The notes under the pieces are model-generated. The model was given only the letters and a program-made list of their open reading frames with translations. It was not told the origin of the DNA and ran no database searches. Positions 25,479-33,562 of a DNA stretch of 33,929 nucleotides are shown here, piece after piece. The position numbers were made by a program, and so were the translations under genes. The DNA comes from Bacteroidales bacterium (lineage in GTDB: Bacteria; Bacteroidota; Bacteroidia; Bacteroidales; P3): contig JAFSYK010000010.1 of NCBI GenBank assembly GCA_017449975.1, forward strand, positions 1-33,929, in the 5' to 3' direction. Numbering within the stretch: position 1 is the stretch's first letter; each line of letters begins with the position of its first letter.

Positions 25479-26743
25479 TTCACTACGGCATACGGGTATT
25501 CGTCTTTCAGTGTGATTTCATACTTGTGCTGGCCGTCTTTGCTCTGGGTGTAGCGCACGTTGCCGTCACTATAGGGATAGAGCGGACGGGTGGAGTAGAT
25601 GGCGTAGCCATACTGGTCGAGCCATTGCCCCAACTCCTCCATGCGTCGCACTGCCCCGACAGGCAGGTTGCCATCGGCATCGGGACCCACATTCAGGAGC
25701 AGGTTGCCGCCCTTGGCAACGATGTCGCACAGCAAATGGATGAGCTGGCGCGCACTCTTGTAGTGGTCTGTGGGCGAATAGCTCCAACTCTCTCCCAGCG
25801 TCATGCAGGTCTCCCACGGATAGGGCAGCAGCGTGTCGGGCACCTGCTGCTCGGGCGTGCGGTAGTTCTCATATTTGCCACCCACCGAGCGGTCGACGAT
25901 GAGCATCTGCGGATGAGTCTCCCTCGCCATGGCAGCGATGCGCGGGATGTCGACATCCTGTATGCGACGGTAGCAGCCCAGCCACTCCTCAGTCTCAGGC
26001 GTCAGACTCCAGTCAGGACGCACCCAGCCGCCGTCGAGCCAGAGGATGTCGATGCGACCGTAGTTGTGCGTGAGCTCATATATCTGGTTGTAGGTGAAGT
26101 CGCAGAAACGCTGCCAGCGGTCGCGATGTGAAGGGATGTCGTAGTTGACATTGCGGTCGGGGGTGGCCCACTCGTGTGCCCAATAGTCGTCGTTGTGCCA
26201 GTCGGGTTTGCTGAAATAGAGGCCTATCCACATATTCTGGTCACGGAAGGCGTTGATCACGCCACGCGTGAAATCGGTCTTTGCGGGACAGTCCTTACCC
26301 GTGCTGCAGTAGTCGGTCTGGCGGGTGTCGAACATACAGAATCCGTCGTGGTGCTTGGTGGTGAAGACCACATACTTCATGCCGGCACGACGGGCCGTCT
26401 CCGCCCAGCCTTGTGGATTGAAATGCGTGGGATTGAATGTCTTGTTGAGCGATTGGTAGGCCTGCTTGTAGGCGACAAAGTCCGCCCCCGGATGTCCCTT
26501 GACCGGACGACCGTCAGCGCCAAGACTGTCGCGCACAATCCACGGCTCGTTGCAAATGCTCCAACTCTCCACCACGCCCCACTGGGCATAGATGCCCCAG
26601 TGCATCATGAAACCCAGCTTCAGATCCTGCCACTCCTCCAACCGTTGCACGATGAGCGAGTCGGTCTCGGGGATGCTGTCGTGCTGCGCGAAGCAAGGGA
26701 AAAAGTAAAAACCAAATACTAATAATAATGTTATCTTCTTCAT
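25463..26743 (-). CDS. GH29 alpha-L-fucosidase
   Basis: A 426-residue secreted glycoside hydrolase family 29 enzyme removing terminal alpha-linked L-fucose. A signal peptide covers MKKITLLLVFGFYFFPCFAQ. The family signatures are present: DLKLGFMMHWGIYAQWGVVESW (about 40-61), YVVFTTKHHDGFCMFDT (about 124-140) and YGRIDILWLDGGW with the catalytic nucleophile D237. GESWSYSPTDHYKSARQLIHLLCDIVAKGGNLLLNVGPDADG is the conserved C-terminal stretch of the catalytic domain. Its ATG overlaps the GH3 stop (ATGA), so the two are translated together. The final Glu-Ile-Glu-Asn-stop is encoded by the simple repeat of the spacer. Confidence 0.93.
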   Translation of the reverse strand: MKKITLLLVFGFYFFPCFAQHDSIPETDSLIVQRLEEWQDLKLGFMMHWGIYAQWGVVESWSICNEPWIVRDSLGADGRPVKGHPGADFVAYKQAYQSLNKTFNPTHFNPQGWAETARRAGMKYVVFTTKHHDGFCMFDTRQTDYCSTGKDCPAKTDFTRGVINAFRDQNMWIGLYFSKPDWHNDDYWAHEWATPDRNVNYDIPSHRDRWQRFCDFTYNQIYELTHNYGRIDILWLDGGWVRPDWSLTPETEEWLGCYRRIQDVDIPRIAAMARETHPQMLIVDRSVGGKYENYRTPEQQVPDTLLPYPWETCMTLGESWSYSPTDHYKSARQLIHLLCDIVAKGGNLLLNVGPDADGNLPVGAVRRMEELGQWLDQYGYAIYSTRPLYPYSDGNVRYTQSKDGQHKYEITLKDEYPYAVVKEIEN

Positions 26744-28884
26744 TTTCTGTTGTGATAGGTAAAGGGGATATCCTGCAAATCTTTATCGTCACTGGAGAAG
26801 CCCACCTGCAGGGTGAACGGGGTGCCGTCGGCGGGCTCTTCCAAAAGACCCGTCTCGGGGTTGTATTGGCGAAACCAAAAGGGGTCGAGCTGAATCCTGA
26901 AGGGTACTTTGTGGTCGAAATCGACGGTCGTAATGGATTGCACCGCTATCAGTTGTTTGTCCGGTGCGTCGGGGTCGTTTCCGCTTTTCAGGTAGACCTG
27001 GAGCACGGTGCGGTGGTTGCGAGCATTCGGAGCGTCGGTATTGCACTGGCTCACCATACCCTCGACGATGAAGTTGGCCTCGTCGACGGTGGTGGCGCCC
27101 CACAACTGGTGGTAGCTGTAGCTGAGACCGTAGCCAAAGGGAAACTCCACATGCGCGCGGTCGGCGTAGCGGTAGGTGCGCCCCTGCATGTTGTAATCCG
27201 AAAACTCGGGCAGGTCGTCAGTCGATCGGTAGAAGGTGACAGGCAAGCGGCCGAAGTCGTCGCTCCAACCATAGAGCAGATGATGCACGGCCAAGCCCAT
27301 ATACTGCCCGTCGTACCAGCCTACCAACACGGCGTCGCAGTCGTCGATGACATTTTCCAAAGCAATAGCCGAGCCGGTACAGAGCACCAGGACCACACGG
27401 AATCCCTGGGCCTTGTATGCTTTTATTTCATCCACTTGTTCCTGCGGCAACTCAATACGTGTGCGGTCACCCTTATAGAAGCCCTCTTTCTCCACGGGTA
27501 ATTCCTCGCCCTCAAGTTGTGGATTCAGTCCGCCCACATATACCAACGTCTTACCATCGCCGGCACTGAGCAGTTGATAGCGGCTCAGCGCCTCGCCGAT
27601 AGTGATGGTGTGCCTGGGGGTGCCGTTGTAGTTGCCAAGAGGCATGATGCTGTCCCATGCATTCGGCCCTGCAAGTTGCAGGTTCTCATTTGCTTTCAAC
27701 GGCAATATCCCGTTGTTTTTCAGTAGCACCATGCTTTGTGTGTATGGTTGCAGTATGTCGGGGTCGCTATATACGCTATCGTTTATCAGCCGGGGTTCTT
27801 TAGTGATGCGCAGCCGCACCTTCAAAATGCGGCGCACATGCTCGTCCACCTTGCTCTCAGATACCAGTCCCTGCCGCACGGCTTCGCGTAGAGCGGGCAG
27901 ACCGCTGCCACATTCCAGGTCCACCTCACGGCCGAAGGCGTCGCCGTAGGCATCTGCAGCGGTGGCATGGGTGCGGTGGCGCGGGATGACGGTGTCGGTC
28001 TCGTAGGCATCGTTCAGCGCCCAGCAGTCGGTGACAAGGATACCGTCGTAGCCCCACTCGTTGCGCAGGATGTCGAACAGTCGACGGTTGGTGCAGCAGG
28101 GCTCGCCCGCTTGAGTGTTCACTCCCTGTCGGTCGCGAACCGTCAACCGGTTATACCCGCACATAACTTGTACTACCTCGCTGTTGCGGATGATATACTC
28201 GAAAGCCGGCAGGTAGGTGGTGCGCAAGTCGCGGTCAGATACCACGCTGTTGAACTCGTGACGCACGCCCTCGGGACCACTATGTACAGCGAAGTGCTTG
28301 AGACAGGCAGCGGTAGACAACGAATAGCCAGCGTCCCAATAAGCCGAGTCCCAATTTTGCAACCCATCGACACAGGCCTTGCCCATCAGGGCTGTGAGAC
28401 AGGGGTCTTCGCCGTAGGTCTCCATTCCCCTACCCCATCGCGGGTCGCGGAAGATATTGATATTGGGAGTAAAAAAAGTGAGTCCGCTGTAGTCGCCAAA
28501 GTAGCCCGTGTCCCGCGCCTCGCGGTATTTATAACGAGCCTCGGCTGCCACATGTTTGAAGACGCTATGCACCAACTCGGGATTGAAGGTAGCCGCCAGT
28601 GCAATGGGCATAGGATAGACGGTAGCCTCACCGGCACGACCCACGCCGTGCAACGCCTCGTTCCACCAGCTGTAGGCCGGTAAGCCCAACCGCTCGATGG
28701 CAGGGTTGTGGTGGACCATCAGCGATAGTTTCTCGTCGAGGGTCAGCTGCTGAACCAACCACTCCACCCTATTGTCGAGCGACAACGAAGTATCCTGCCA
28801 CGGCAACGACTGAGAACGGGCCGTGTGACTGAAAGCGAATGACAAACAGTAAAAAGCAAAAACTAATATAAGATGCCGTTTCAT
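26740..28884 (-). CDS. GH3 family beta-glycosidase (beta-xylosidase/glucosidase type)
   Basis: A 714-residue secreted GH3 enzyme with a signal peptide ending near SHTARSQS. GH3 N-domain markers: LGLPAYSWWNEALHGVGRAG (about 66-85), FFTPNINIFRDPRWGRGMETYGEDP, LKHFAVHSGPEG, MCGYNRLTVRDRQ, and GILVTDCWALND with the nucleophile D286. The C-terminal GH3 domain (VVLVLCTGSAIALENV, DAVLVGWYDGQ, GLAVHHLLYGWSDDFGRLPVTF) and an FnIII-like end follow. The WNEALHGV wording is typical of xylosidase-like GH3 branches. First gene of a GH3-GH29 pair, which suggests attack on a fucosylated glycan such as xyloglucan side chains or host glycans; the actual substrate is not determinable. Confidence 0.93.
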   Translation of the reverse strand: MKRHLILVFAFYCLSFAFSHTARSQSLPWQDTSLSLDNRVEWLVQQLTLDEKLSLMVHHNPAIERLGLPAYSWWNEALHGVGRAGEATVYPMPIALAATFNPELVHSVFKHVAAEARYKYREARDTGYFGDYSGLTFFTPNINIFRDPRWGRGMETYGEDPCLTALMGKACVDGLQNWDSAYWDAGYSLSTAACLKHFAVHSGPEGVRHEFNSVVSDRDLRTTYLPAFEYIIRNSEVVQVMCGYNRLTVRDRQGVNTQAGEPCCTNRRLFDILRNEWGYDGILVTDCWALNDAYETDTVIPRHRTHATAADAYGDAFGREVDLECGSGLPALREAVRQGLVSESKVDEHVRRILKVRLRITKEPRLINDSVYSDPDILQPYTQSMVLLKNNGILPLKANENLQLAGPNAWDSIMPLGNYNGTPRHTITIGEALSRYQLLSAGDGKTLVYVGGLNPQLEGEELPVEKEGFYKGDRTRIELPQEQVDEIKAYKAQGFRVVLVLCTGSAIALENVIDDCDAVLVGWYDGQYMGLAVHHLLYGWSDDFGRLPVTFYRSTDDLPEFSDYNMQGRTYRYADRAHVEFPFGYGLSYSYHQLWGATTVDEANFIVEGMVSQCNTDAPNARNHRTVLQVYLKSGNDPDAPDKQLIAVQSITTVDFDHKVPFRIQLDPFWFRQYNPETGLLEEPADGTPFTLQVGFSSDDKDLQDIPFTYHNRK

Positions 28885-28902
28885 ATTCTCCTATCTACTT
28901 TG

Positions 28903-28910
28903 CAAAGATA
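28903..28910 (-). promoter_or_regulatory. Putative -7 box of the GH3-GH29 operon
   Basis: TATCTTTG on the minus strand, 19 bases before the GH3 ATG. The -33 region is not consensus. Confidence 0.45.
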
Positions 28911-28956
28911 AAATAAAAAAATAGAAATCACACCGTGATAATTCGAAAAAAGTTCG

Positions 28957-28964
28957 TATCTTTG
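28957..28964 (+). promoter_or_regulatory. Putative -7 box of tRNA-Val
   Basis: TATCTTTG, 30 bases before the tRNA 5' end, divergent from the GH3 promoter. No clear -33 box. Confidence 0.5.
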
Positions 28965-28993
28965 CATCCGCTTTCGAAAGAAAAGAAACGCTT

Positions 28994-29068
28994 GATCTGC
29001 TAGCTCAGTTGGTTTAGAGCGCTTGCTTGACAGGCAAGAGGTCACAAGTTCAAATCTTGTGCAGATCA
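28994..29068 (+). tRNA. tRNA-Val (anticodon GAC)
   Basis: A full 75-base cloverleaf. Acceptor GATCTGC pairs with GCAGATC, D-arm GCTC/GAGC, anticodon stem CTTGC/GCAAG around loop TTGACAG (anticodon GAC), T-arm ACAAG/CTTGT around TTCAAAT, discriminator A. CCA is not encoded. A terminator follows immediately. Confidence 0.95.
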
Positions 29069-29069
29069 C

Positions 29070-29096
29070 AAAAGCCGCCCTTTTGAGGCGGCTTTT
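29070..29096. terminator. Terminator after tRNA-Val
   Basis: AAAAGCCGCC pairs with GGCGGCTTTT around a 7-base loop, continuing into a T-run. It can serve both the tRNA and the converging porin-like gene. Confidence 0.9.
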
Positions 29097-29134
29097 TTAT
29101 TGGTAAAAACTAACGGGGCGTCTCGTTGAGACAA

Positions 29135-30442
29135 TTAAAAGTTGTACTTGACCATGGCGCAGATGCGGTGGTTCATGACCTGATGCAGGTTGTCATTATT
29201 GCGGACAGCACCGTGGGTATCGAGGTCGCCATAAGTGCAGGCGGTCCATTCGTATTCGAGGCCGATATTGAAAGCCTTTACATTGTAACTGATGGAGGGG
29301 GCGATGCGGTAGATGCTGTTGAGTTGGGTGAAGTTCTCGCCACCTTTCATGTAGATGCGGTAGGCGCCGCCTCCCATGGAAAAGTCATGGAGTTCCTCCC
29401 CTGCCCCGAGATTCTTAATGAGACCCATAAAAAGATTGCAACGCACCTTGTTGCCATAGGCTATGTTCAGATAGCTGATGCTGTTGCGGATGGGCGCATA
29501 GTTCCACGAGCCATCCTCGTTGACGCCAGTGACAGCGTAGCCGCACAACTGGTTCAGATGCGAGGTATTCTGCGCCAGGAGCGTCCGGAATTGAATATCG
29601 AGCTTGTTGTTCTGATACTTGACATAGGCAGTGGGGGTAACGGAGGCAATGCGCTCGTCGACTTTCTTGGTGACAGTCCCTATCTTTGCATGGGTGCGTG
29701 GGCGCAGCAGTTGGGCATCGACACCCAAGATGAACAAGAAGCCATTATTCTTGAAATTGAAGCCGAGATAGGCCTCTGGCCAGAGGGCATTGAGTGCAAA
29801 ATTGGTGCTGGCCACACTCGTGGGGTCGGAAGCGTCGGCAGGACCATTGTTCATGTACTGCAACTGATAAAGCAACGCAGCGGTGTAGCCAATCTTGAAT
29901 TCAGAGTTATGCAGTCCAAATTCCTGCGTAGCTCTGATTTGCGGCGTGCGGCTGTGGGGACGGAAAGGTGCACCCGCAGCCATGCCCAGCGTCTCGGGCA
30001 TAATGTCGCCCGAGAGCGGATGCCACGCCTGGCCCACAAGGAGCTCGCTGGAGCGTGTCTCGCTGCTGCAGCTGAGTTTGACATAGGCCTGACGGATGCG
30101 GAAAACCATATTCTTGGTTTCAAAGCCGCCAAAGTCGCCCTCAATCTTGCCACAGCTCTGCCAACCCAGCACTTCGGGTCCCTGGATGTTGAGTCCGACG
30201 CGAGTGGTGAGCGCCTGCAGCTGGACACACGGGACCGCGTTGAGGTCCTCGCTGCGGTCCTCGTTCCACAACTCGTCGTAAGGAATCATGTTGTACTCGC
30301 CACCGATGACCGTGTAGGTCTTGCGACTGTCGAAGTTGAGATAGTTACGCACAAAGCCGTAGGGCTTGACGGAGACCTGCGCCACCGCCGGAACGGCAAG
30401 GCCAAGCAGGAGGAGAAGGGAACAGAGAGAAAAACGGAACAT
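29135..30442 (-). CDS. Outer-membrane porin-like beta-barrel protein (DcaP-like)
   Basis: A 435-residue protein with a signal peptide (MFRFSLCSLLLLLGLAVPAVAQ). The mature sequence of alternating polar and aromatic strands begins VSVKPYGFVRNYLNFDSRKT and ends MVKYNF, the terminal Phe expected of an outer-membrane barrel. The opening KPYGFVRNY with later TTRVGLNIQGPEVLGWQSCGKIEGDFGG and RIRQAYVKLS resembles DcaP-type porins, which form channels for small organic acids or peptides. No TonB box or plug is seen. It lies downstream of the alarmone genes on the same strand, separated by a repeat-filled spacer. Exact substrate unknown. Confidence 0.78.
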   Translation of the reverse strand: MFRFSLCSLLLLLGLAVPAVAQVSVKPYGFVRNYLNFDSRKTYTVIGGEYNMIPYDELWNEDRSEDLNAVPCVQLQALTTRVGLNIQGPEVLGWQSCGKIEGDFGGFETKNMVFRIRQAYVKLSCSSETRSSELLVGQAWHPLSGDIMPETLGMAAGAPFRPHSRTPQIRATQEFGLHNSEFKIGYTAALLYQLQYMNNGPADASDPTSVASTNFALNALWPEAYLGFNFKNNGFLFILGVDAQLLRPRTHAKIGTVTKKVDERIASVTPTAYVKYQNNKLDIQFRTLLAQNTSHLNQLCGYAVTGVNEDGSWNYAPIRNSISYLNIAYGNKVRCNLFMGLIKNLGAGEELHDFSMGGGAYRIYMKGGENFTQLNSIYRIAPSISYNVKAFNIGLEYEWTACTYGDLDTHGAVRNNDNLHQVMNHRICAMVKYNF

Positions 30443-30443
30443 G

Positions 30444-30600
30444 AAGGAAATTGAAAATTGAGAATTGTGAAGTTGTGAAGTTGTGAAATTGTGAAATTGT
30501 GATGTTGTGAAGTTGTGAAATTAACATCTTCTCATCTTAACATCTTAACATTAGAGCGCTAACCGCTAACTGTTTTTTTTTAGTTTTTAGTTTTTACTTT
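30444..30600 (+). repeat. Composite short-repeat spacer (copy D)
   Basis: From left: GAAAATTGAGAATTG, at least six TTGTGAA-like units, CATCTTAACATCTTAACATT units, a TAGAGCGCTAACCGCTAAC block and TTTTTAGTTTTTAG units. This is the most complete copy of the modular element. It is oriented against the flanking minus-strand genes. No gene is visible. Confidence 0.8.
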
Positions 30601-31179
30601 TTAGTTTAAGAAGACCTGTTCTATCAACGTCTCGAACTCGCGATAGGGCGCCGTGTCGCGCAACTCGCACAGCGATTCCGCCAGACCACGATAGTGCCAC
30701 GCATGCTCTCGGGGGTCGCTGGTATGGAACCGACTCCACAGTGCGTCGCCCATTTCGACATAGTCGCGGGCGATGGCGCGCATATTTGAGAGCTTGTCGC
30801 CCAACGCCACTACCTTTGCATCGTGCGGGGCGGCAGCCAACCGGTCGAGGGTGGCCTGCTTGCGGGCATGCCAGCTACTCTCGGCACTCATCTCGTCGAT
30901 TTTCTCTTCGCTCTCATATGCCACCAGCGTCGCCACACGGTCACCAAACTCGGCACGAATCTCCTCCAAAGTGACATCGGTGTCCTCCACCGTGTCGTGC
31001 AGTACAGCGGCAGCCAGCATCTCCTGGTCGGAGGTCATAGTAGCCACAATGGCCATTGCCTCCAACGGATGGACGATATAGGGGAACCCCTTGCCGCGAC
31101 GTTCGGTGCCGGCATGCGACTTGACCGCAAGGATGATGGCACGGTCGAGCAGGTCGGTGTCCAGTGCTTCTTTTGCCAT
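30601..31179 (-). CDS. HD-domain small alarmone hydrolase (SAH, Mesh1-like)
   Basis: A 192-residue stand-alone HD hydrolase of the RelA/SpoT hydrolase type, expected to cleave the 3'-diphosphate of (p)ppGpp-like nucleotides. The metal ligands are in place: H37 in VHPLEA, H61-D62 in VLHDTVEDTDVT, the catalytic E65-D66 pair, and D128 in ALGDKLSNMRAI. No synthetase, TGS or ACT domain. It starts 11 bases after the stop of the adjacent alarmone synthetase, so the two form an operon. A matching hydrolase beside a synthetase recalls the toxSAS toxin-antitoxin pairs in which the hydrolase is the antitoxin; a plain alarmone-tuning role is the alternative. Confidence 0.85.
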   Translation of the reverse strand: MAKEALDTDLLDRAIILAVKSHAGTERRGKGFPYIVHPLEAMAIVATMTSDQEMLAAAVLHDTVEDTDVTLEEIRAEFGDRVATLVAYESEEKIDEMSAESSWHARKQATLDRLAAAPHDAKVVALGDKLSNMRAIARDYVEMGDALWSRFHTSDPREHAWHYRGLAESLCELRDTAPYREFETLIEQVFLN

Positions 31180-31190
31180 ATCTCACCTAT

Positions 31191-32246
31191 TTACTGATTC
31201 ATAAACGGAAAATCCTTGGACTGCTCCACCAGCTGCCCCGCCATCGCGTCGTTGCTGTGCAACGTTCCCAGCAACTCGTCAAAGAGATTGCGGATGCCTT
31301 CGCGGCCGCCGCCGTTTTTCAAGATGTAGGCGATGCAGAGGTTCTGCGGTCCCACCGAGGCAGAGATGATATCTAAATCGGTGAGGCCCATCTGGTAACA
31401 GGCTATCTGGTAAGCAGCCTCCGAGTAGTTCTTGATAATGCGGGAGACGCCGCCCAAGGTCTTACACCCCAGCCCTTTGAAAATAGGCAGATACGGCATC
31501 AGGGAAACGGCGTGTATCTCCGCCTGATTGATGGTGGCGATGCGACGGTTCAGTCGGCCGAACGGATCCATCTCCAGGTAACTGCGGAACGTGTTGCTAT
31601 CGAGCAATACATCGTCGAGGTCACCCGAGGCCACCAGCGACTGCACCCTGCGGCGGTAGTCGGTTAACTCCGAGCGGATGAGGCTGAACTGTTCGTCGAC
31701 CAACTCCAGCATTCCCGCCAAGCGATTCATGTTGCGGATATACTCCTGCGGAATCTCCACTCCCGACTTATAGCCCGTGTCGTGGTGCATATTGGACCAG
31801 GCATGCTGCAACAGTGTGCGCATCTGTATCTCGAAACGATAGGGAAAGCCCTCCATACGACAGATATAATGCAGCGACAGGTAACCGAAACTGTCCGGAT
31901 TGTACTTCTTGCGCTTGTCGATAGAATTCTCCCAATCCACCTCGAACATCCGTTCCACAATCGAGGCCACGACATCCACATCGTCGATATAGGAGGTGAT
32001 GATGCGGAGACCCAAGATGTCGGTGATGTCAGCCAAAGACTTGTATTTGGAGCCTTTGAGTTCCAGTTTGCCTGCCAACGACAACTCGGTCTTCACTCTC
32101 GACTCCAGTGCCGCCACCAATATACCCGCATCGGAAAAGCCTTTGCGGAGGCGTTCAATCAAGCAATGCTCGGCTTCGAGGAATATGGGGCGCTGTTCGC
32201 GGTACTCCTGCAAAATGGTTTCCGAATGTGCGTCTAAAGCATACAT
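31191..32246 (-). CDS. RelA/SpoT-domain small alarmone synthetase with C-terminal extension
   Basis: A 351-residue protein with a RelA/SpoT synthetase domain in about residues 40-200. RVKTELSLAGKLELKGSKYKS is the ATP-binding basic stretch, ITDILGLRII has the catalytic D76 and R81, YNPDSFGYLSLHYICR is the G-loop, and YRFEIQMRTLLQHAWSNMHHDTGYK the second acidic motif. It would make (p)ppGpp or a related pyrophosphorylated product. The remaining 150 residues (TFRSYLEMDPFGRLNRRIATINQ onward) have no domain I can name. No HD domain is present; that function is supplied by the next gene. Start ATG at 32246, 30 bases after the AspT-type gene ends. Confidence 0.85.
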   Translation of the reverse strand: MYALDAHSETILQEYREQRPIFLEAEHCLIERLRKGFSDAGILVAALESRVKTELSLAGKLELKGSKYKSLADITDILGLRIITSYIDDVDVVASIVERMFEVDWENSIDKRKKYNPDSFGYLSLHYICRMEGFPYRFEIQMRTLLQHAWSNMHHDTGYKSGVEIPQEYIRNMNRLAGMLELVDEQFSLIRSELTDYRRRVQSLVASGDLDDVLLDSNTFRSYLEMDPFGRLNRRIATINQAEIHAVSLMPYLPIFKGLGCKTLGGVSRIIKNYSEAAYQIACYQMGLTDLDIISASVGPQNLCIAYILKNGGGREGIRNLFDELLGTLHSNDAMAGQLVEQSKDFPFMNQ

Positions 32247-32276
32247 ATTGTTGTAGTTATAATATTCATAAGATGC

Positions 32277-33446
32277 CTACGCCATCAGCACCAACAGCTG
32301 TGCGGTGAGGATGCGCAGGAACATGGTCAGCGGGTAGACCGTGGCATAGCCGATATTGGGCAGTTTGCAGCCTTCGGGCGCAACGGTGTTGGCAAAAGCC
32401 AACGTCGGAGGGTCGGTGTGCATGCCACCGATGACACCCATAAGGGTGTGGATATTGACCTTCATCACCAAACGACAGTAGAGTCCCGTCACCAGTGGCG
32501 GCAGCATGGTGATGATGATGCCGTAAAACACCCACATATAGTGCTCCTGAACAGTATCGACAAACTTACCGCCGGCGCCAAGACCGACACCTGCCAAAAA
32601 GAGCGCAATGCCCACCTCGCGCAGCATCCAGACACCATGGCTGTCGGTGAAATCGGTAGTGAACCACCCCTTCTTCACGCCCAGCCAGCTGCCTATCAGT
32701 GCTACGACAAGCGGACCGCCGGCCAGACCCAGCTTCACGGGTGCCGACAATCCGACAGGTACCGGCACCGAGCCCAACACGATGCCTATGGCGATGATGA
32801 TGAACAGGGGTATCAGGTTCACCTTGTGACGCTGCGACACAGGGGTTGCCGACTTGTCCGGCTTGAACTCCGACGTCTCGGCCGGGGCATTGCTGTCGCT
32901 GGAGCGCCCCACCAGACGGAGCAACAGACAGCTGACAATCATACCCACCACCGCCAACGGATAGGTCACCGCATAGCCGTTGGCCATGGCGTCGCCACCC
33001 GTGCCCGCAGCCTCTTGTGCGGCCATCAGACCCGGCGTATTGGTCACTGCGCCGGTATAGACGCCCGCCATGTCGCGCATGTCCTGATGTGCCAGCTTGG
33101 CGATGACATAGGTTACCGCCACTCCCAGCAGCACGTTGACCAACGCCACCAGATTCAGCGACAGACCACCCTGACGGAACGAGCGAAAGAAGCCCGGTCC
33201 CACCTGCAGACCCACTGCCGTGACAAAGAAGATAAGTCCCAACTCTCGCACGACATGGAGCATGTCGGACTGGAGCGTCACCCCAGCGGCACCCAATGCG
33301 ATACCCACAAAGAGTACCCAGGTGATACCCAACGAAATGCCTTTAACCTTGATACGTCCCAGTAAAAGTCCGGCAAAAATGGCAACAGACAGCATCAGCA
33401 CCGTAGTGCCCACACCACCACTGGTCAATAAATTAGTAAACCACAT
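32277..33446 (-). CDS. AspT/YidE-YbjL type transporter lacking the RCK_C domain
   Basis: A 389-residue membrane protein made of two similar halves, each opening with hydrophobic segments. These are LMLSVAIFAGLLLGRIKVKGISLGITWVLFVGIALGAAGV in the first half and KVNLIPLFIIIAIGIVLGSVPVPV in the second. TNTPGLMAAQEA and MGVIGGMHTDPPTLAFAN are the paired substrate-site motifs of the aspartate:alanine exchanger family. Members commonly have about 550 residues with regulatory TrkA-C/RCK domains between halves; here a short linker (about residues 165-195, rich in Ser, Glu, Lys) replaces them. Substrate unknown, probably an amino acid or dicarboxylate. Confidence 0.85.
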   Translation of the reverse strand: MWFTNLLTSGGVGTTVLMLSVAIFAGLLLGRIKVKGISLGITWVLFVGIALGAAGVTLQSDMLHVVRELGLIFFVTAVGLQVGPGFFRSFRQGGLSLNLVALVNVLLGVAVTYVIAKLAHQDMRDMAGVYTGAVTNTPGLMAAQEAAGTGGDAMANGYAVTYPLAVVGMIVSCLLLRLVGRSSDSNAPAETSEFKPDKSATPVSQRHKVNLIPLFIIIAIGIVLGSVPVPVGLSAPVKLGLAGGPLVVALIGSWLGVKKGWFTTDFTDSHGVWMLREVGIALFLAGVGLGAGGKFVDTVQEHYMWVFYGIIITMLPPLVTGLYCRLVMKVNIHTLMGVIGGMHTDPPTLAFANTVAPEGCKLPNIGYATVYPLTMFLRILTAQLLVLMA

Positions 33447-33489
33447 TTTCAGACTGAAAAATGAAAATTGAAATCATTAACCCATAAAC

Positions 33490-33543
33490 TGAAAATTGAA
33501 ATTATTGAGCCACCCGAAGCGACTTCAATAATTTCAATTTTCA
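33490..33543 (-). terminator. AT-rich hairpin after argF
   Basis: TGAAAATTGAAATTATTGA (33490-33508) is the perfect 19-base inverse of 33525-33543, with a 16-base loop. It lies about 20 bases past the argF stop. The arms are made of the same AATTGAAA simple units found elsewhere, so it may be a repeat as well as a terminator. Confidence 0.6.
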
Positions 33544-33562
33544 ATGTTATTGTTTAAACCTG

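Noticed and set aside
28994-29068. tRNA-Val as an integration site for a genomic island
   Set aside because: No integrase, no repeated tRNA 3' end elsewhere in the window, and ordinary genes on both sides.
29126-30454. A 442-codon open frame opposite the porin-like gene
   Set aside because: Antisense shadow. The minus frame has a signal peptide, barrel-like strands and a terminal Phe; the plus frame has none of these.
30444-30600. The regular repeats were considered as a CRISPR array
   Set aside because: Units are 7-10 bases with no unique spacers and no cas genes; they are modular simple repeats.
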